NCBI GenBank assembly: GCA_025353925.1
Contig: JANXNV010000108.1
Span: forward strand, 1 to 33,888
Reading direction: 5' to 3'
Length of the DNA stretch: 33,888 nucleotides
From: Armatimonadota bacterium
GTDB taxonomy: Bacteria; Armatimonadota; Armatimonadia; Armatimonadales; Capsulimonadaceae
Both the position numbers and the translations under genes were made by a program. Positions 16,125 through 24,631 of the stretch are shown here, one piece after another. Under the pieces are notes generated by a model. It worked only from the letters and a program-made list of their open reading frames with translations. It searched no databases and was not told the DNA's origin. How positions within the stretch are numbered: position 1 is the first letter of the stretch; the number at the start of each line of letters is the position of its first letter.

Positions 16125-17198
16125 ATGTTTGGCATCTCCCACCTTTCTTTTCCATTTCTTGTCCTCACATTCGGCCTGGCCGCCGCCGCAGTTTGGGTCG
16201 CGGGGATCGGGCTGTCCAGTACGACGGATGCCCTCGCCTCGCGATTTAATCTCGGCGAGGCTCTGGGCGGGCTGCTTCTGCTGGCAATTACGACGAATCT
16301 GCCGGAGATCGCGATCACCGTATCGGCGGCCCTGCATCACGATCTTGGGATCGCCATCGGCAATATCCTGGGCGGGATCGCCATTCAGACCGTTGTCCTG
16401 TGCCTCCTGGATTTCCGCATTCCCGGCAAGCATCCGTTGACTTTCCAGGCGGCCTCTCTGGTGCTGGTACTGGAAGGTATTCTGGTCGTCGCCGTGCTGG
16501 TCGTCGCCGTCATGGGGACGCAGATGCCGCGAAACGTGAGTTTTATGCATCTGGCCCCGCAGGATCTGCTGATTTTCTTTTTCTGGATTGGCGGAGTGTG
16601 GCTGCTGAACAAGGCCCGAACCGACCTGCCCTGGCAGGAGAAAGGCGACGCCCCAGGCGGCGAACAAACAGTCGCCATGAAGCGGCGCAAAGAAGATGCG
16701 CAGAAGAAGACTCAAAAAGCGGGGATCGGCAAAACGATTGCCCTGTTTTTGGCGGCTTCCGCTGTCACCCTGATCGCCGGGTTTGTCCTCGAAGAGACAG
16801 GGAACGGGATCGCCGGACGTATTCACCTGACCGGAGTTCTCTTCGGAGCGACCGTGCTGGCAGCGGCAACCTCCCTGCCGGAGATTTCGACAGGCCTGGC
16901 GTCGATCAAGATGGGTGATTATCAACTCGCGGTCAGCGACATCTTTGGGGGGAACGCATTTCTCCCCGTGCTGTTTTTACCGGCGACATTGATCTCAGGG
17001 TCTTCCGTGCTGCCGCAGGCGAAGAACACGGACATTTACCTGGCTGGTCTAGGCATTCTCCTGACGGCAGTGTATCTGTACGGCCTGATTTTTCGCCCGC
17101 GCCGCCTCTTTCTGCGCATGGGGGCGGACTCGATTGCCGTGCTGCTTTTGTACGCGCTTGGCATCGCCGGTCTGTTCACGATCGCCCGTGCGCATTGA
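16125..17198 (+). CDS. Sodium/calcium exchanger (CaCA) family protein
   Basis: This 357-residue integral membrane protein has about ten to eleven helices in two inverted halves. The two alpha repeats are visible: LLLLAITTNLPEIAITVSAA with GNILGG in the first half, and GATVLAAATSLPEISTGLAS with SDIFGGNAF in the second. These are the ion-binding signatures of Ca2+:cation antiporters. A basic cytoplasmic loop (MKRRKEDAQKKTQKAG) joins the halves. It should exchange Ca2+ or another divalent cation for Na+ or H+ across the cytoplasmic membrane; the exact ions cannot be told. The ATG at 16125 is chosen because the first helix follows directly and -10-like TAAGAT precedes it. Confidence 0.85.
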   Translation: MFGISHLSFPFLVLTFGLAAAAVWVAGIGLSSTTDALASRFNLGEALGGLLLLAITTNLPEIAITVSAALHHDLGIAIGNILGGIAIQTVVLCLLDFRIPGKHPLTFQAASLVLVLEGILVVAVLVVAVMGTQMPRNVSFMHLAPQDLLIFFFWIGGVWLLNKARTDLPWQEKGDAPGGEQTVAMKRRKEDAQKKTQKAGIGKTIALFLAASAVTLIAGFVLEETGNGIAGRIHLTGVLFGATVLAAATSLPEISTGLASIKMGDYQLAVSDIFGGNAFLPVLFLPATLISGSSVLPQAKNTDIYLAGLGILLTAVYLYGLIFRPRRLFLRMGADSIAVLLLYALGIAGLFTIARAH

Positions 17199-17224
17199 CA
17201 CCCGCTTGCCCTCTGCGGTACACT
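17195..17224 (+). promoter_or_regulatory. Promoter of the mtaB operon
   Basis: A consensus TTGACA (17195-17200), 18 bases, then TACACT (17219-17224). The -35 overlaps the stop codon of the preceding exchanger gene. The start point would be about 17231, only about four bases before the mtaB ATG at 17235, so the message is essentially leaderless. Confidence 0.6.
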
Positions 17225-17234
17225 CCAAGATACC

Positions 17235-18575
17235 ATGCCGACCGCTGCTTTTTCCAATTTAGGCTGTAAAGTCAACCAATATGAGACCGAGCGAATGGCC
17301 GAGAGCTTTGAAGCTCTCGGCTTCACACTGACGGACTTCCGTCAGCCTGCCGACGTCTACGTGATCAATACCTGCTCCGTCACCGCCGACGCCGACCGGA
17401 AATCGCGCCAGATGGCCCGCCGTGCGGCCCGGCAGAAAGACGGCGCGAAAGTGGTGCTGACCGGGTGCTTCGCGCAGATGGCCCTCGATACCGGAGAGGC
17501 CGTGGACGGCGCCGCCCTGCTCGTGCCGAACGGCGACAAGATGCGGACCGCCGCCCATGTGCTGGCCGCTTTCCCGGAATTGATCCAATACACTTCGTCC
17601 CCGGCAAACGATCAGCCTGCCGTTTTCCCCGAGTCCGCACCCGGAGGCCTGATCTCCCCCGAGTCGCTAGTCAGCCGAATGGGTCACCGGACACGGGCGA
17701 CGCTGAAGATTCAAGACGGCTGCACGTACTTCTGCGGCTTCTGCTCGATTCCCTACACGCGGAACGTCATGGCGAGTCGTCCCTTCGCCGATGTCCTCAC
17801 CGAAGCCCGCCAGATGGCGACTGTCGGCACGAAGGAGATCGTCGTCACCGGCGTGTGCGTCGGAGCCTACGGCCCCTCGGACGGCAGCGGCGGGGAGGAC
17901 CTGGCCGATGTTTTGGTCGCGGTCGCCGACATTCCGAGCATCGAGCGGGTCCGGCTGTCATCGGTTCAGCCCGTCGAGATTCCTGACAAGCTGATTGCCG
18001 CCATGGCCACCCATCCCAATATCGCTCCGCACCTGCACCTTTCGCTGCAAAGTGGTGACGACACGATCCTTAAAGCCATGAACCGACCTTATGATACTGG
18101 TTTTTTTGCCGAGATCGCCGGGAAGCTGCGCGGCGTCATGCCGCGAATCGGCTTGACCACGGATTTGATCGTCGGGTATCCCGGTGAAACGCGGGAGCTG
18201 TTCGAGAACACGTTAGAGTTTGCCCGGAAGATGCAGTTTGCCCGCACCCACGTGTTTCGCTACTCACCGCGTCAGCGTACCGCCGCCGAGCTTTTGCGCG
18301 ACGACGTTCCCTACGAGGAAAAAGAGCGGCGGCACCGGGAGCTGACCGCCGTGTGCGTGGCGACTCAAGAGGCGTTTGCGGCGGGTGATCTCGGCAAGAC
18401 GGTGGATGTTCTGGTCGAAGCGAAAGGGGCACAGGAAGGCTGGCTTTCGGGCTACACCGGAAACTACGTTCGAACGCAGTTCGCTGCCCCGCCCCATCTG
18501 CGCGGCCGGATCGTACCGGTGCGGCTGACCGAGATACTGCCCGGCGGCGATGCCTTTGGGATACTCGAAGACTGA
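17235..18575 (+). CDS. mtaB: tRNA t6A37 methylthiotransferase MtaB
   Basis: MtaB is a radical-SAM enzyme that converts t6A to ms2t6A at position 37 of tRNAs reading ANN codons. The 446-residue protein has the three family parts. The N-terminal UPF0004 domain is CKVNQYETERMAESFEALGF, with further cysteines in NTCSVTADAD and LTGCFAQM. The radical-SAM core has CTYFCGFC (C163, C167, C170). The C-terminal TRAM-like region starts around 380. The variant N-terminus SNLGCKVNQYE separates MtaB from MiaB and RimO. No Shine-Dalgarno is seen; the promoter lies directly upstream. It is the first gene of a plus-strand run with the HIT and ABC-importer genes. Confidence 0.93.
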   Translation: MPTAAFSNLGCKVNQYETERMAESFEALGFTLTDFRQPADVYVINTCSVTADADRKSRQMARRAARQKDGAKVVLTGCFAQMALDTGEAVDGAALLVPNGDKMRTAAHVLAAFPELIQYTSSPANDQPAVFPESAPGGLISPESLVSRMGHRTRATLKIQDGCTYFCGFCSIPYTRNVMASRPFADVLTEARQMATVGTKEIVVTGVCVGAYGPSDGSGGEDLADVLVAVADIPSIERVRLSSVQPVEIPDKLIAAMATHPNIAPHLHLSLQSGDDTILKAMNRPYDTGFFAEIAGKLRGVMPRIGLTTDLIVGYPGETRELFENTLEFARKMQFARTHVFRYSPRQRTAAELLRDDVPYEEKERRHRELTAVCVATQEAFAAGDLGKTVDVLVEAKGAQEGWLSGYTGNYVRTQFAAPPHLRGRIVPVRLTEILPGGDAFGILED

Positions 18576-18587
18576 AGGGATAACAGC

Positions 18588-18932
18588 ATGTCTGATACGA
18601 TCTTCGGCAAAGTCATCCGCCGCGAGATACCCGCCGACATTCTCTACGAAGATGACCAGACTCTGGCCTTTCGGGACGTTTCGCCGCAAGCCCCCACGCA
18701 CTTTCTGGTTGTGCCCAAGAAACCGCTGACCAATCTGCTGGATTCGGGTCAGGAAGACACTTTGCTGCTGGGGCAATTGCTGCAGGCGGCGGTGCATGCC
18801 GCCCGGACGCAGGGCTTGGCCGATGACGGATTCCGCGTCGTCATCAATATCGGTGCCGACGGCGGCCAGACAGTTGACCATTTGCACGTGCATGTTCTCG
18901 GCGGTCGCCATTTGACCTGGCCTCCCGGCTAG
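18588..18932 (+). CDS. HIT-family (HINT-like) nucleotide hydrolase
   Basis: This 114-residue cytoplasmic protein is of the histidine-triad superfamily, HinT-like branch, which hydrolyses nucleoside phosphoramidates and related adenosine nucleotides. It begins with the typical TIFGKVIRREIPADILYEDD. The triad is H98-L-H100-V-H102 in DHLHVHVLGGRHLTWPPG, followed by the expected conserved end. Length is normal for a single-domain HINT. GAAGGGA precedes the ATG by seven bases. It begins 12 bases after mtaB and 25 bases before the lipoprotein gene, fitting one operon. Confidence 0.93.
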   Translation: MSDTIFGKVIRREIPADILYEDDQTLAFRDVSPQAPTHFLVVPKKPLTNLLDSGQEDTLLLGQLLQAAVHAARTQGLADDGFRVVINIGADGGQTVDHLHVHVLGGRHLTWPPG

Positions 18933-18957
18933 ATGTTTCAAGAAAAGAGATTTACTG

Positions 18958-19956
18958 TTGAAAACCACTGTCCGCTTATTCCCCTGCACACTCCTCACCT
19001 TCGCTGCGGTAATATTGAGCGGCTGCCACGGAGATGCGCGACAAGTCAGTGTCCCCGCCCCCTCTGCCAATGCCTTTAAAGTCGCGCTTCTCACGACTGG
19101 CCCGGTTACGGACGGCGGCTGGAACCAGTCGGCTTATACCGGCCTGCAGCGTATTCAAAAAGATCTGGGGGCGACGGTCGCCAAACAGGAAAACCTCAAG
19201 CCCGATCAGTTCGAAGGCGCGTTCCGAGATTTTGCCCAGCAGGGCTACAGCGTCGTCTTTGCCCACGGCGACGAATTCAGCGCAGCGGCGGCGAAGATCG
19301 CGGCACAGTATCCGAAAACCGATTTCGTGACCACCGGCGGCACCCACACCGCGCCGAACCTGACGGCCCTGCATTTCGCGACCGAAGAAGGCACCTATCT
19401 GCAGGGTATGGAGGCGGCTTTCGTCTCCAAGACCGGCAAAGGCGGTTTCATCGGCGGCCAGGCACTTCCTCCGGTCACGATTGCGGCAAACGCTTTCCGT
19501 AAAGGCGCAAATGCAGTGAATCCTAAGTATGCATTTCAGATTACTTATATCAACGGCTGGTCGGATATCGGGGCTGCGAAGGCCCAGACCGATGCCCTTC
19601 TCAGCTCCGGGGCGGATACCATCGCCCATAACTGCGATGCCGCCGCGGCGGGGATGTTCCAAACCGCCGGAGCAAAACCCGGCGTCTATACCTTCGGCGT
19701 CAATGCCGACGAGAACGCCAAAGCCCCAAATGTGTTTTCTTCCGTCTTTTTAGACATCCCGAAAGCCTTTGCCGATGTGGCGGCGACCGTCAAAAACGGC
19801 ACGTTTCACGGGCAGGCATTGTCTCTCGGCTTGAAAGAAAACGATGTGCGGCTCATTGCGAATCCAAAGCTGGTCAGCGTGATAACTCCTGCCGGGAAGG
19901 CGAAAGTGGAGCAGGCGACTCAGGACATCGCGAGTGGGAAGATCTCCGTTTTATGA
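18958..19956 (+). CDS. BMP-family nucleoside-binding lipoprotein
   Basis: This is a 332-residue substrate-binding lipoprotein of the BmpA/PnrA family, which delivers purine or other nucleosides to an ABC importer. The start is TTG at 18958, because it gives an intact lipoprotein signal with lipobox LSGC (acylated C23). Family motifs are FKVALLTTGPVTDGGWNQSAYTG, FAHGDEF, TDFVTTGGTHTAPN, FIGGQALPPVTIAANAF and DTIAHNCDAAAAGMFQTA. It should be anchored in the envelope, facing outward. It precedes the ATPase gene by 41 bases. The nucleoside specificity is inferred from the family. Confidence 0.9.
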   Translation: MKTTVRLFPCTLLTFAAVILSGCHGDARQVSVPAPSANAFKVALLTTGPVTDGGWNQSAYTGLQRIQKDLGATVAKQENLKPDQFEGAFRDFAQQGYSVVFAHGDEFSAAAAKIAAQYPKTDFVTTGGTHTAPNLTALHFATEEGTYLQGMEAAFVSKTGKGGFIGGQALPPVTIAANAFRKGANAVNPKYAFQITYINGWSDIGAAKAQTDALLSSGADTIAHNCDAAAAGMFQTAGAKPGVYTFGVNADENAKAPNVFSSVFLDIPKAFADVAATVKNGTFHGQALSLGLKENDVRLIANPKLVSVITPAGKAKVEQATQDIASGKISVL

Positions 19957-19997
19957 AGACGCCGCGTATCGCGATTAAAGGCAGTCGCGAGTAATCC

Positions 19998-21518
19998 ATG
20001 CCCGTGTTATCCCTGCGCGGTATCTCAAAGCGGTTCGGCACTACTCCGGCCCTCAATGGCGTGAATTTCGATCTGCAGCCAGGCGAAATTCATGCGCTGC
20101 TCGGCGAGAACGGAGCCGGAAAATCGACGCTGATGAATGTCCTGTGTGGCCGCACTCAGCCAAGCGCCGGACAGATTTTTCTTGGCGATGAGCCCGTCCA
20201 ATTCACTACCTCCCAGGACGCCACGCGAGCGGGGATCGGCATGGTGCATCAGCACTTTCTGCTGGTGCCGACATTCACGGTCGCTGAAAACCTCGCGCTG
20301 GCTTCTCAAACGAGGCAGTCTCCTCTTAAGGAGGCGGCGAAAATGGCGAATCGTCTTGGCTGGATTATTCCCTTGAATGCCCGCATTGCCGACCTGCCGG
20401 TAGGGACGCAGCAGAGGGTTGAAATCCTCAAGGCCCTGCTGGGCAATGCCCGAATCCTGCTTTTTGATGAGCCGACCGCCGTGCTCGCTCCCCCCGAAGT
20501 TCAGGAGCTGTTCACCGTGCTCCGCGCCCTGAAAGCGGAAGGCAGGTCGCTGGTCTTCGTCTCCCACAAGCTGAACGAGGTCATGGCCCTCTGCGACCGA
20601 GTCACGGTCCTGCGCCGGGGCCGGAACGTGGAAACGGTCGCGGTGAGTGAAACGAATGCAGCGGAGCTGGCACACCAGATGGTCGGTGATGCCGTCGAAA
20701 GTGCGGCACTCGAAAGCATACGGTCAGTCGGCCCAGATAAGTCGCTCACCCCTCTTCTCTCCGTCGCCCATCTCTCCACCGTTGGCGGCCCGGACGCGGT
20801 CGCGCTCCGCGATATCACGTTTGCAGTTCAAGCCGGGGAAACCCTGGGCTTTGCCGGGGTGGACGGGAATGGTCAAGCAGAGCTTGCCGCCGTGCTGACC
20901 GGGCTGCGAGCGAAGAGTGCAGGCAGGATCGTCCTGCGTGGGCAGGACATTTCGCGCCTGAGTCCGCGTGATTTGGAGCGGTTGGGCATCGCATTCATCC
21001 CCCCGGATCGCCACACCGAAGGGCTGGCTCTGACGCTCTCGATTGCGGATAATCTTACTCTGGAGGCCTCGAACCTGCCTCGCTTCCGGCGCGGGCCGGG
21101 TGGGATATTTCTCGACCGTGCAGGGCTTCGCGCATTCGCCGCTCAGTTGGCCGCTGACTTCGATATCCGGGCGAACGATCTCACGCAATCGGCGCGGTCG
21201 CTTTCCGGCGGCAATCAGCAGAAGATCGTCATCGCCCGTGCCCTCTGGCGTAAACCGGACATTCTGGTAGCGGTCAGCCCGACACGCGGGCTGGATATCG
21301 CGGCGACGCGCTATGTCCACGCCCGCCTGCGGCAGCGGCAGGCGGAGGGGGGCGCGACGGTGCTGATTTCGACGGAGCTGGAGGAAATCATCGCCCTCAG
21401 CACTCAAATCGCGGTTTTGTACGAAGGAAAGATAATCGGGATCATGCCGCCGGAGACCCCGCGCGAAATGCTGGGCCGCATGATGGGCGGTCAAATGCAG
21501 GAGAGTGGTCATGGCTGA
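19998..21518 (+). CDS. Nucleoside ABC importer ATPase (two nucleotide-binding domains)
   Basis: This 506-residue cytoplasmic ATPase is of the sugar/nucleoside-type carbohydrate-uptake class, with two tandem ATP-binding domains. The first has an intact Walker A (GENGAGKST), signature VGTQQRVEI and Walker B ILLFDEPTAVL. The second has the degenerate Walker A usual in this family (GVDGNGQAELA), signature LSGGNQQKIVIARAL and ILVAVSPTRGLD. It pairs with the BMP lipoprotein upstream and the permease downstream, like bacterial nucleoside importers (YufO type). Its end overlaps the permease start by eight bases. Confidence 0.93.
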   Translation: MPVLSLRGISKRFGTTPALNGVNFDLQPGEIHALLGENGAGKSTLMNVLCGRTQPSAGQIFLGDEPVQFTTSQDATRAGIGMVHQHFLLVPTFTVAENLALASQTRQSPLKEAAKMANRLGWIIPLNARIADLPVGTQQRVEILKALLGNARILLFDEPTAVLAPPEVQELFTVLRALKAEGRSLVFVSHKLNEVMALCDRVTVLRRGRNVETVAVSETNAAELAHQMVGDAVESAALESIRSVGPDKSLTPLLSVAHLSTVGGPDAVALRDITFAVQAGETLGFAGVDGNGQAELAAVLTGLRAKSAGRIVLRGQDISRLSPRDLERLGIAFIPPDRHTEGLALTLSIADNLTLEASNLPRFRRGPGGIFLDRAGLRAFAAQLAADFDIRANDLTQSARSLSGGNQQKIVIARALWRKPDILVAVSPTRGLDIAATRYVHARLRQRQAEGGATVLISTELEEIIALSTQIAVLYEGKIIGIMPPETPREMLGRMMGGQMQESGHG

Positions 21519-22554
21519 GCTTCTTCGTCAGGCACTCCGCATAGTTGCGGCACTGCTGACCGCCTTCGGGCTGACTTTTCTGGTGATACTTCTGGCGCAT
21601 CAAGACCCGAGAACAGCCCTGAGTGCGCTCGCCGCCGGGGCGTTCGGCAGCCCCTACACGCTGGCCGAGACGCTGACCAAAGCCGTGCCTCTGCTGCTGA
21701 CGGGCCTGGGTGTGGCGATCGCCTTTCGGGCACGTCTCTGGAATATTGGCGGCGAGGGGCAGTTTCTGGTCGGGGCTTTGGCGGCTTCGGCCCTGGGCAC
21801 ATCGGGGCTGAAGAGCCTGCCCGCGTTTGCGCTGATTCCGGTGATGCTGCTGGCCGGCACCGTCGCCGGTGCCCTCTGGGCCGGGCTGGCATCGTGGATG
21901 CGAACGGCACGGGGCGTCCCGGAAGTCATCAGCACCATCATGCTGAACTTCATCGCCGCGCAGCTGCTCTCCTACCTGCTGCATGGCCCGATGCAGGAGG
22001 GAACGCATGCCCAGCCTGCCTCCGAAGCACTGCCATCGGCGGCGACGCTGCCGGTTCTGTGGGCCGGGACGACTCTGCACGGAGGAGTTTTGATTGCTCT
22101 GCTTTTCGTCGGTGTGGTCACGATTTTCTTGTTTCGCACTCGGGCCGGGTTCGCCCTGAGTGTTGTCGGCGCGAACCCGGAGGCGGCACGGGTAGCGGGA
22201 ATGGATGTGGCCCGGACGCGTCTGACCACGATGCTTTGGAGCGGCGGGCTATGCGGGCTGGCAGGCGGGATCGAGCTGTCGGGCGTGGTCGGGACGCTTT
22301 ACGAGAATTATTCGCCGGGGTACGGCTTCGCAGCGGTTGCGGTTGCCCTGCTAGGGCGTCTCAGCCCATGGGGAATCCTTGCTTCGGCCCTATTTTTCGG
22401 AGCTTTGAACGCCGGATCGGGCAGCATGGAGCGCAGTGCCGGAGTCTCGGCCAGCCTTTCGTACGTTTTGCAGGCAATCCTTCTGCTGGTGCTTCTGGCA
22501 TCCCAGCGGGTCCGGTGGACGCCGCGCCGGACTGTGATGAATGAAAGTACTTGA
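21511..22554 (+). CDS. Nucleoside ABC importer permease (YufP-like)
   Basis: This 347-residue membrane subunit has about eight to nine helices, of the BPD_transp_2 type. It has LLTGLGVAIAFRARLWNIGG followed by EGQF, and GVPEVISTIMLNFIAAQLLS, both typical of BMP-linked nucleoside permeases, and the EAA-like stretch VVGANPEAARVAGMD. ATG 21511 is preferred over GTG 21505, as GGAG lies seven bases upstream. It overlaps the ATPase gene by eight bases and the next gene by one base. Importers of this class normally have a second permease (YufQ-like) that is shorter and lies next. It is not present here. Confidence 0.92.
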   Translation: MAELLRQALRIVAALLTAFGLTFLVILLAHQDPRTALSALAAGAFGSPYTLAETLTKAVPLLLTGLGVAIAFRARLWNIGGEGQFLVGALAASALGTSGLKSLPAFALIPVMLLAGTVAGALWAGLASWMRTARGVPEVISTIMLNFIAAQLLSYLLHGPMQEGTHAQPASEALPSAATLPVLWAGTTLHGGVLIALLFVGVVTIFLFRTRAGFALSVVGANPEAARVAGMDVARTRLTTMLWSGGLCGLAGGIELSGVVGTLYENYSPGYGFAAVAVALLGRLSPWGILASALFFGALNAGSGSMERSAGVSASLSYVLQAILLLVLLASQRVRWTPRRTVMNEST

Positions 22555-23855
22555 TGATTCGTGCCGACAAACGCTGGAATTTTATCGCCTGCCTCACCGA
22601 TGCGGTCGGCTGGCCTCTGGGAGCGGCGCTCATTTCGAACACCACGATTCTGCCGCTTTTTCTGGGCCACCTCGGGGCGAGCAACACGGCGGTCGGTGCG
22701 CTGCCCGCGCTGTACAATCTGCTTGTATTCCTGCCCGGCCTGCTGGTAGTGGGTCACATCAGCCGCTTGCGCCGGGTGCGGCCGTACCTCTTCACAATCG
22801 CGCTGATCGAGCGGTTCGTACTCCTGACACTGGTTCCTTTGACACTGCTCTGGGGCAGAACGCACCCCGGCTGGCTTTTAGCCGCTCTTTTTCTGGTCAT
22901 CTCCGTACACGCCGGGGCGATGGGCTTAAACCAGCCCGCCTACTGGGTCGTAGTCGGGAAGTGCGTCCCGGCGGCCTGGCGTGGACGGCTGTTCGGGTAC
23001 GCAGGCGGCGTGGCGGGAGTTTTAGGGATCGGTATGGACGGCCTCCTGCGCCGCCTGCTGTCCGGGCCGAACGGCGGATTCCCGGAAGGTTACAGCACCT
23101 GCTTTCTCATCTGCTTTTTGATCCTGACAGTGAGCGTCCTCCCGCTGGGCTTCGTGCGCGAGCCGTTGAGGCTGCCGACCCCCAATGACAATCCGCACAC
23201 GGGCCACTACGGGCGGGACAGCCTGCGAGTCTGGCGGACTGACACCCACTTCCGGCGGTTCCTGCTCGGCCAGATCGCCTGGACCCTGGCAGGGCTTGCC
23301 GTGCCGTTTTATGTCCTCTATGCGGAGCGGCATCTGCTGGCCGGTCCGGGAGCAGTGGCCGGATACACGGCCACTCTGGTGCTGGCGGGGTCTTTCGGCG
23401 GCTTACTTTGGGGGGCGTGGAGTGATCGGGCGGGGAACAAGACCGTGCTGCTGGTATCGGCACTCTGCGGCGTGCTGGCGGCCCTGCTGGCGTTGGCGGC
23501 AACCTCTCCGCAAATGTTCTACGGGGTGTTTGCCCTGCTGGCTCTGGCGATGGCCGGGGCGGGTCTGGCAGGGAATAACATCGTGATGGAATATGCCGGG
23601 ACATCCCGGGAGATCCCACTGTATACGGCGATCTTCAATGCGGTCACCGCTCTCCCTCGCGCCGCCGGACCACTGCTGGGCGGGCTGCTGGCCGACCATG
23701 CCGGAGGGTACCCGGTGCTGTTTGTGCTGTCGGCGATACTGGGCGGGGTGAGCCTGATCTTGACTTTTCGAGCGGCGGAGCCGCGCCACCAGCACAAACC
23801 ACCCATATCTAACGGCGGCGGCGAGTTTTCGGCAGCACCTCTTCTAGGGGACTAA
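22554..23855 (+). CDS. MFS transporter
   Basis: This 433-residue protein has twelve predicted helices, of the major facilitator superfamily. The N-terminal half contains LGASNTAVGALPALYNLLVF and the motif-A-like loop SRLRRVRPYL. The C-terminal half contains GGLLWGAWSDRAGNKTVLLV, the conserved G-x3-D-R-x-G/R-K loop. The stop of the permease gene overlaps the start (TGATG), so it is co-translated with the nucleoside importer. It might export or exchange a product of imported nucleosides, but the substrate is unknown. It is not homologous to the missing second ABC permease. It overlaps the convergent gene by 12 bases. Confidence 0.88.
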   Translation: MIRADKRWNFIACLTDAVGWPLGAALISNTTILPLFLGHLGASNTAVGALPALYNLLVFLPGLLVVGHISRLRRVRPYLFTIALIERFVLLTLVPLTLLWGRTHPGWLLAALFLVISVHAGAMGLNQPAYWVVVGKCVPAAWRGRLFGYAGGVAGVLGIGMDGLLRRLLSGPNGGFPEGYSTCFLICFLILTVSVLPLGFVREPLRLPTPNDNPHTGHYGRDSLRVWRTDTHFRRFLLGQIAWTLAGLAVPFYVLYAERHLLAGPGAVAGYTATLVLAGSFGGLLWGAWSDRAGNKTVLLVSALCGVLAALLALAATSPQMFYGVFALLALAMAGAGLAGNNIVMEYAGTSREIPLYTAIFNAVTALPRAAGPLLGGLLADHAGGYPVLFVLSAILGGVSLILTFRAAEPRHQHKPPISNGGGEFSAAPLLGD

Positions 23856-24614
23856 TTTTTTTGCATCTTCCAAGTGGGTGAGTGTCACTTGAAACCGCTG
23901 CTTGAGTATCGTGGTGCCAAGCCGCAAGTCAAGGGTCGTCACGTGGGCGAGGCGGCTGATTGTTCCGGTGGCGAGATCGAACACGAGCGTGCCGTCGCCG
24001 GTCACGGTTCCGCTCATCACCTGGGAGCTGCTGGTTCCCTCAGCTGCTGCTTTGGTAAGCTTGCGGGTCATCTTCTGCTGGATAATGGCGCGGCGCACAC
24101 CGCCGGTGGTGTCGTATCCGGTGAAGGTATTCGTCACAGCACCGCTTTCGGCACCTAGGGCGACAGTGGCTGCTCCTTTCCATGACTCACCGACCTTCAG
24201 AGGATGGGACGGGAACGCACCGGTGAATTGCGTCGACATTCCCGAGAGGTCAACCGAAAGCACTTGGCCACTGGGCAAAGAGACGACCGTGTACGGCTTC
24301 TTCATCTGAGCTGACGCTGGATACTGGAGTGCCGTCTCTTTGCCGTTTGAAAAGACGTGATATTCTTCGATCTGCCCGAGAGAAGTTGCCGCCCCATCCG
24401 AAGTACGGACTTTTTGGACCGTCTGCCGGAACACCATGTCCTGTGTCACAGTGGATGTCGGGGGGGAACCGGGCCGGGCTGGGGTCAGCGTGGTGTCCAT
24501 GCGTGTGTGGAGCTTATACCGCCGCACCTGCCCCGGCACGTATTTGTAGCGCAGCGTGATCGATTGTGCGGGCACAGCCGCGCGGAATACGGCAGGATAT
24601 TGACAGTGTGACAC
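23844..24614 (-). CDS. Beta-rich protein, paralog of upstream gene (DUF6263-like)
   Basis: This 256-residue protein is clearly homologous along its length to the preceding gene product. Aligned blocks are ITLRYKYVPGQVRRYK versus ATLRFKFVPGETRRYK, RQTVQKVRTSDGAA versus RQTVKSVRPSDGAA, LPSGQVLSVD versus LPTGKILSVD, and LKVGESWKG versus LPVKVGDHWNG. It resembles DUF6263-like secreted proteins of unknown function. Unlike its paralog it has no evident signal peptide. The start is GTG at 24614 with GGGAG eight bases upstream, and the frame upstream has no better start. It is the last gene of the minus-strand run, 17 bases after its paralog. Confidence 0.65.
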   Translation of the reverse strand: MSHCQYPAVFRAAVPAQSITLRYKYVPGQVRRYKLHTRMDTTLTPARPGSPPTSTVTQDMVFRQTVQKVRTSDGAATSLGQIEEYHVFSNGKETALQYPASAQMKKPYTVVSLPSGQVLSVDLSGMSTQFTGAFPSHPLKVGESWKGAATVALGAESGAVTNTFTGYDTTGGVRRAIIQQKMTRKLTKAAAEGTSSSQVMSGTVTGDGTLVFDLATGTISRLAHVTTLDLRLGTTILKQRFQVTLTHLEDAKKLVP

Positions 24615-24631
24615 GAAAAGCTCCCTACCCT

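Noticed and set aside
16020-16925. Long open frame antisense to the CaCA exchanger gene
   Set aside because: It has no family features and runs over well-conserved alpha-repeat codons of the real gene.
23856-23862. T-run after the MFS gene as a terminator
   Set aside because: No adequate hairpin precedes it, and the bases belong to the Lys codons of the convergent gene.
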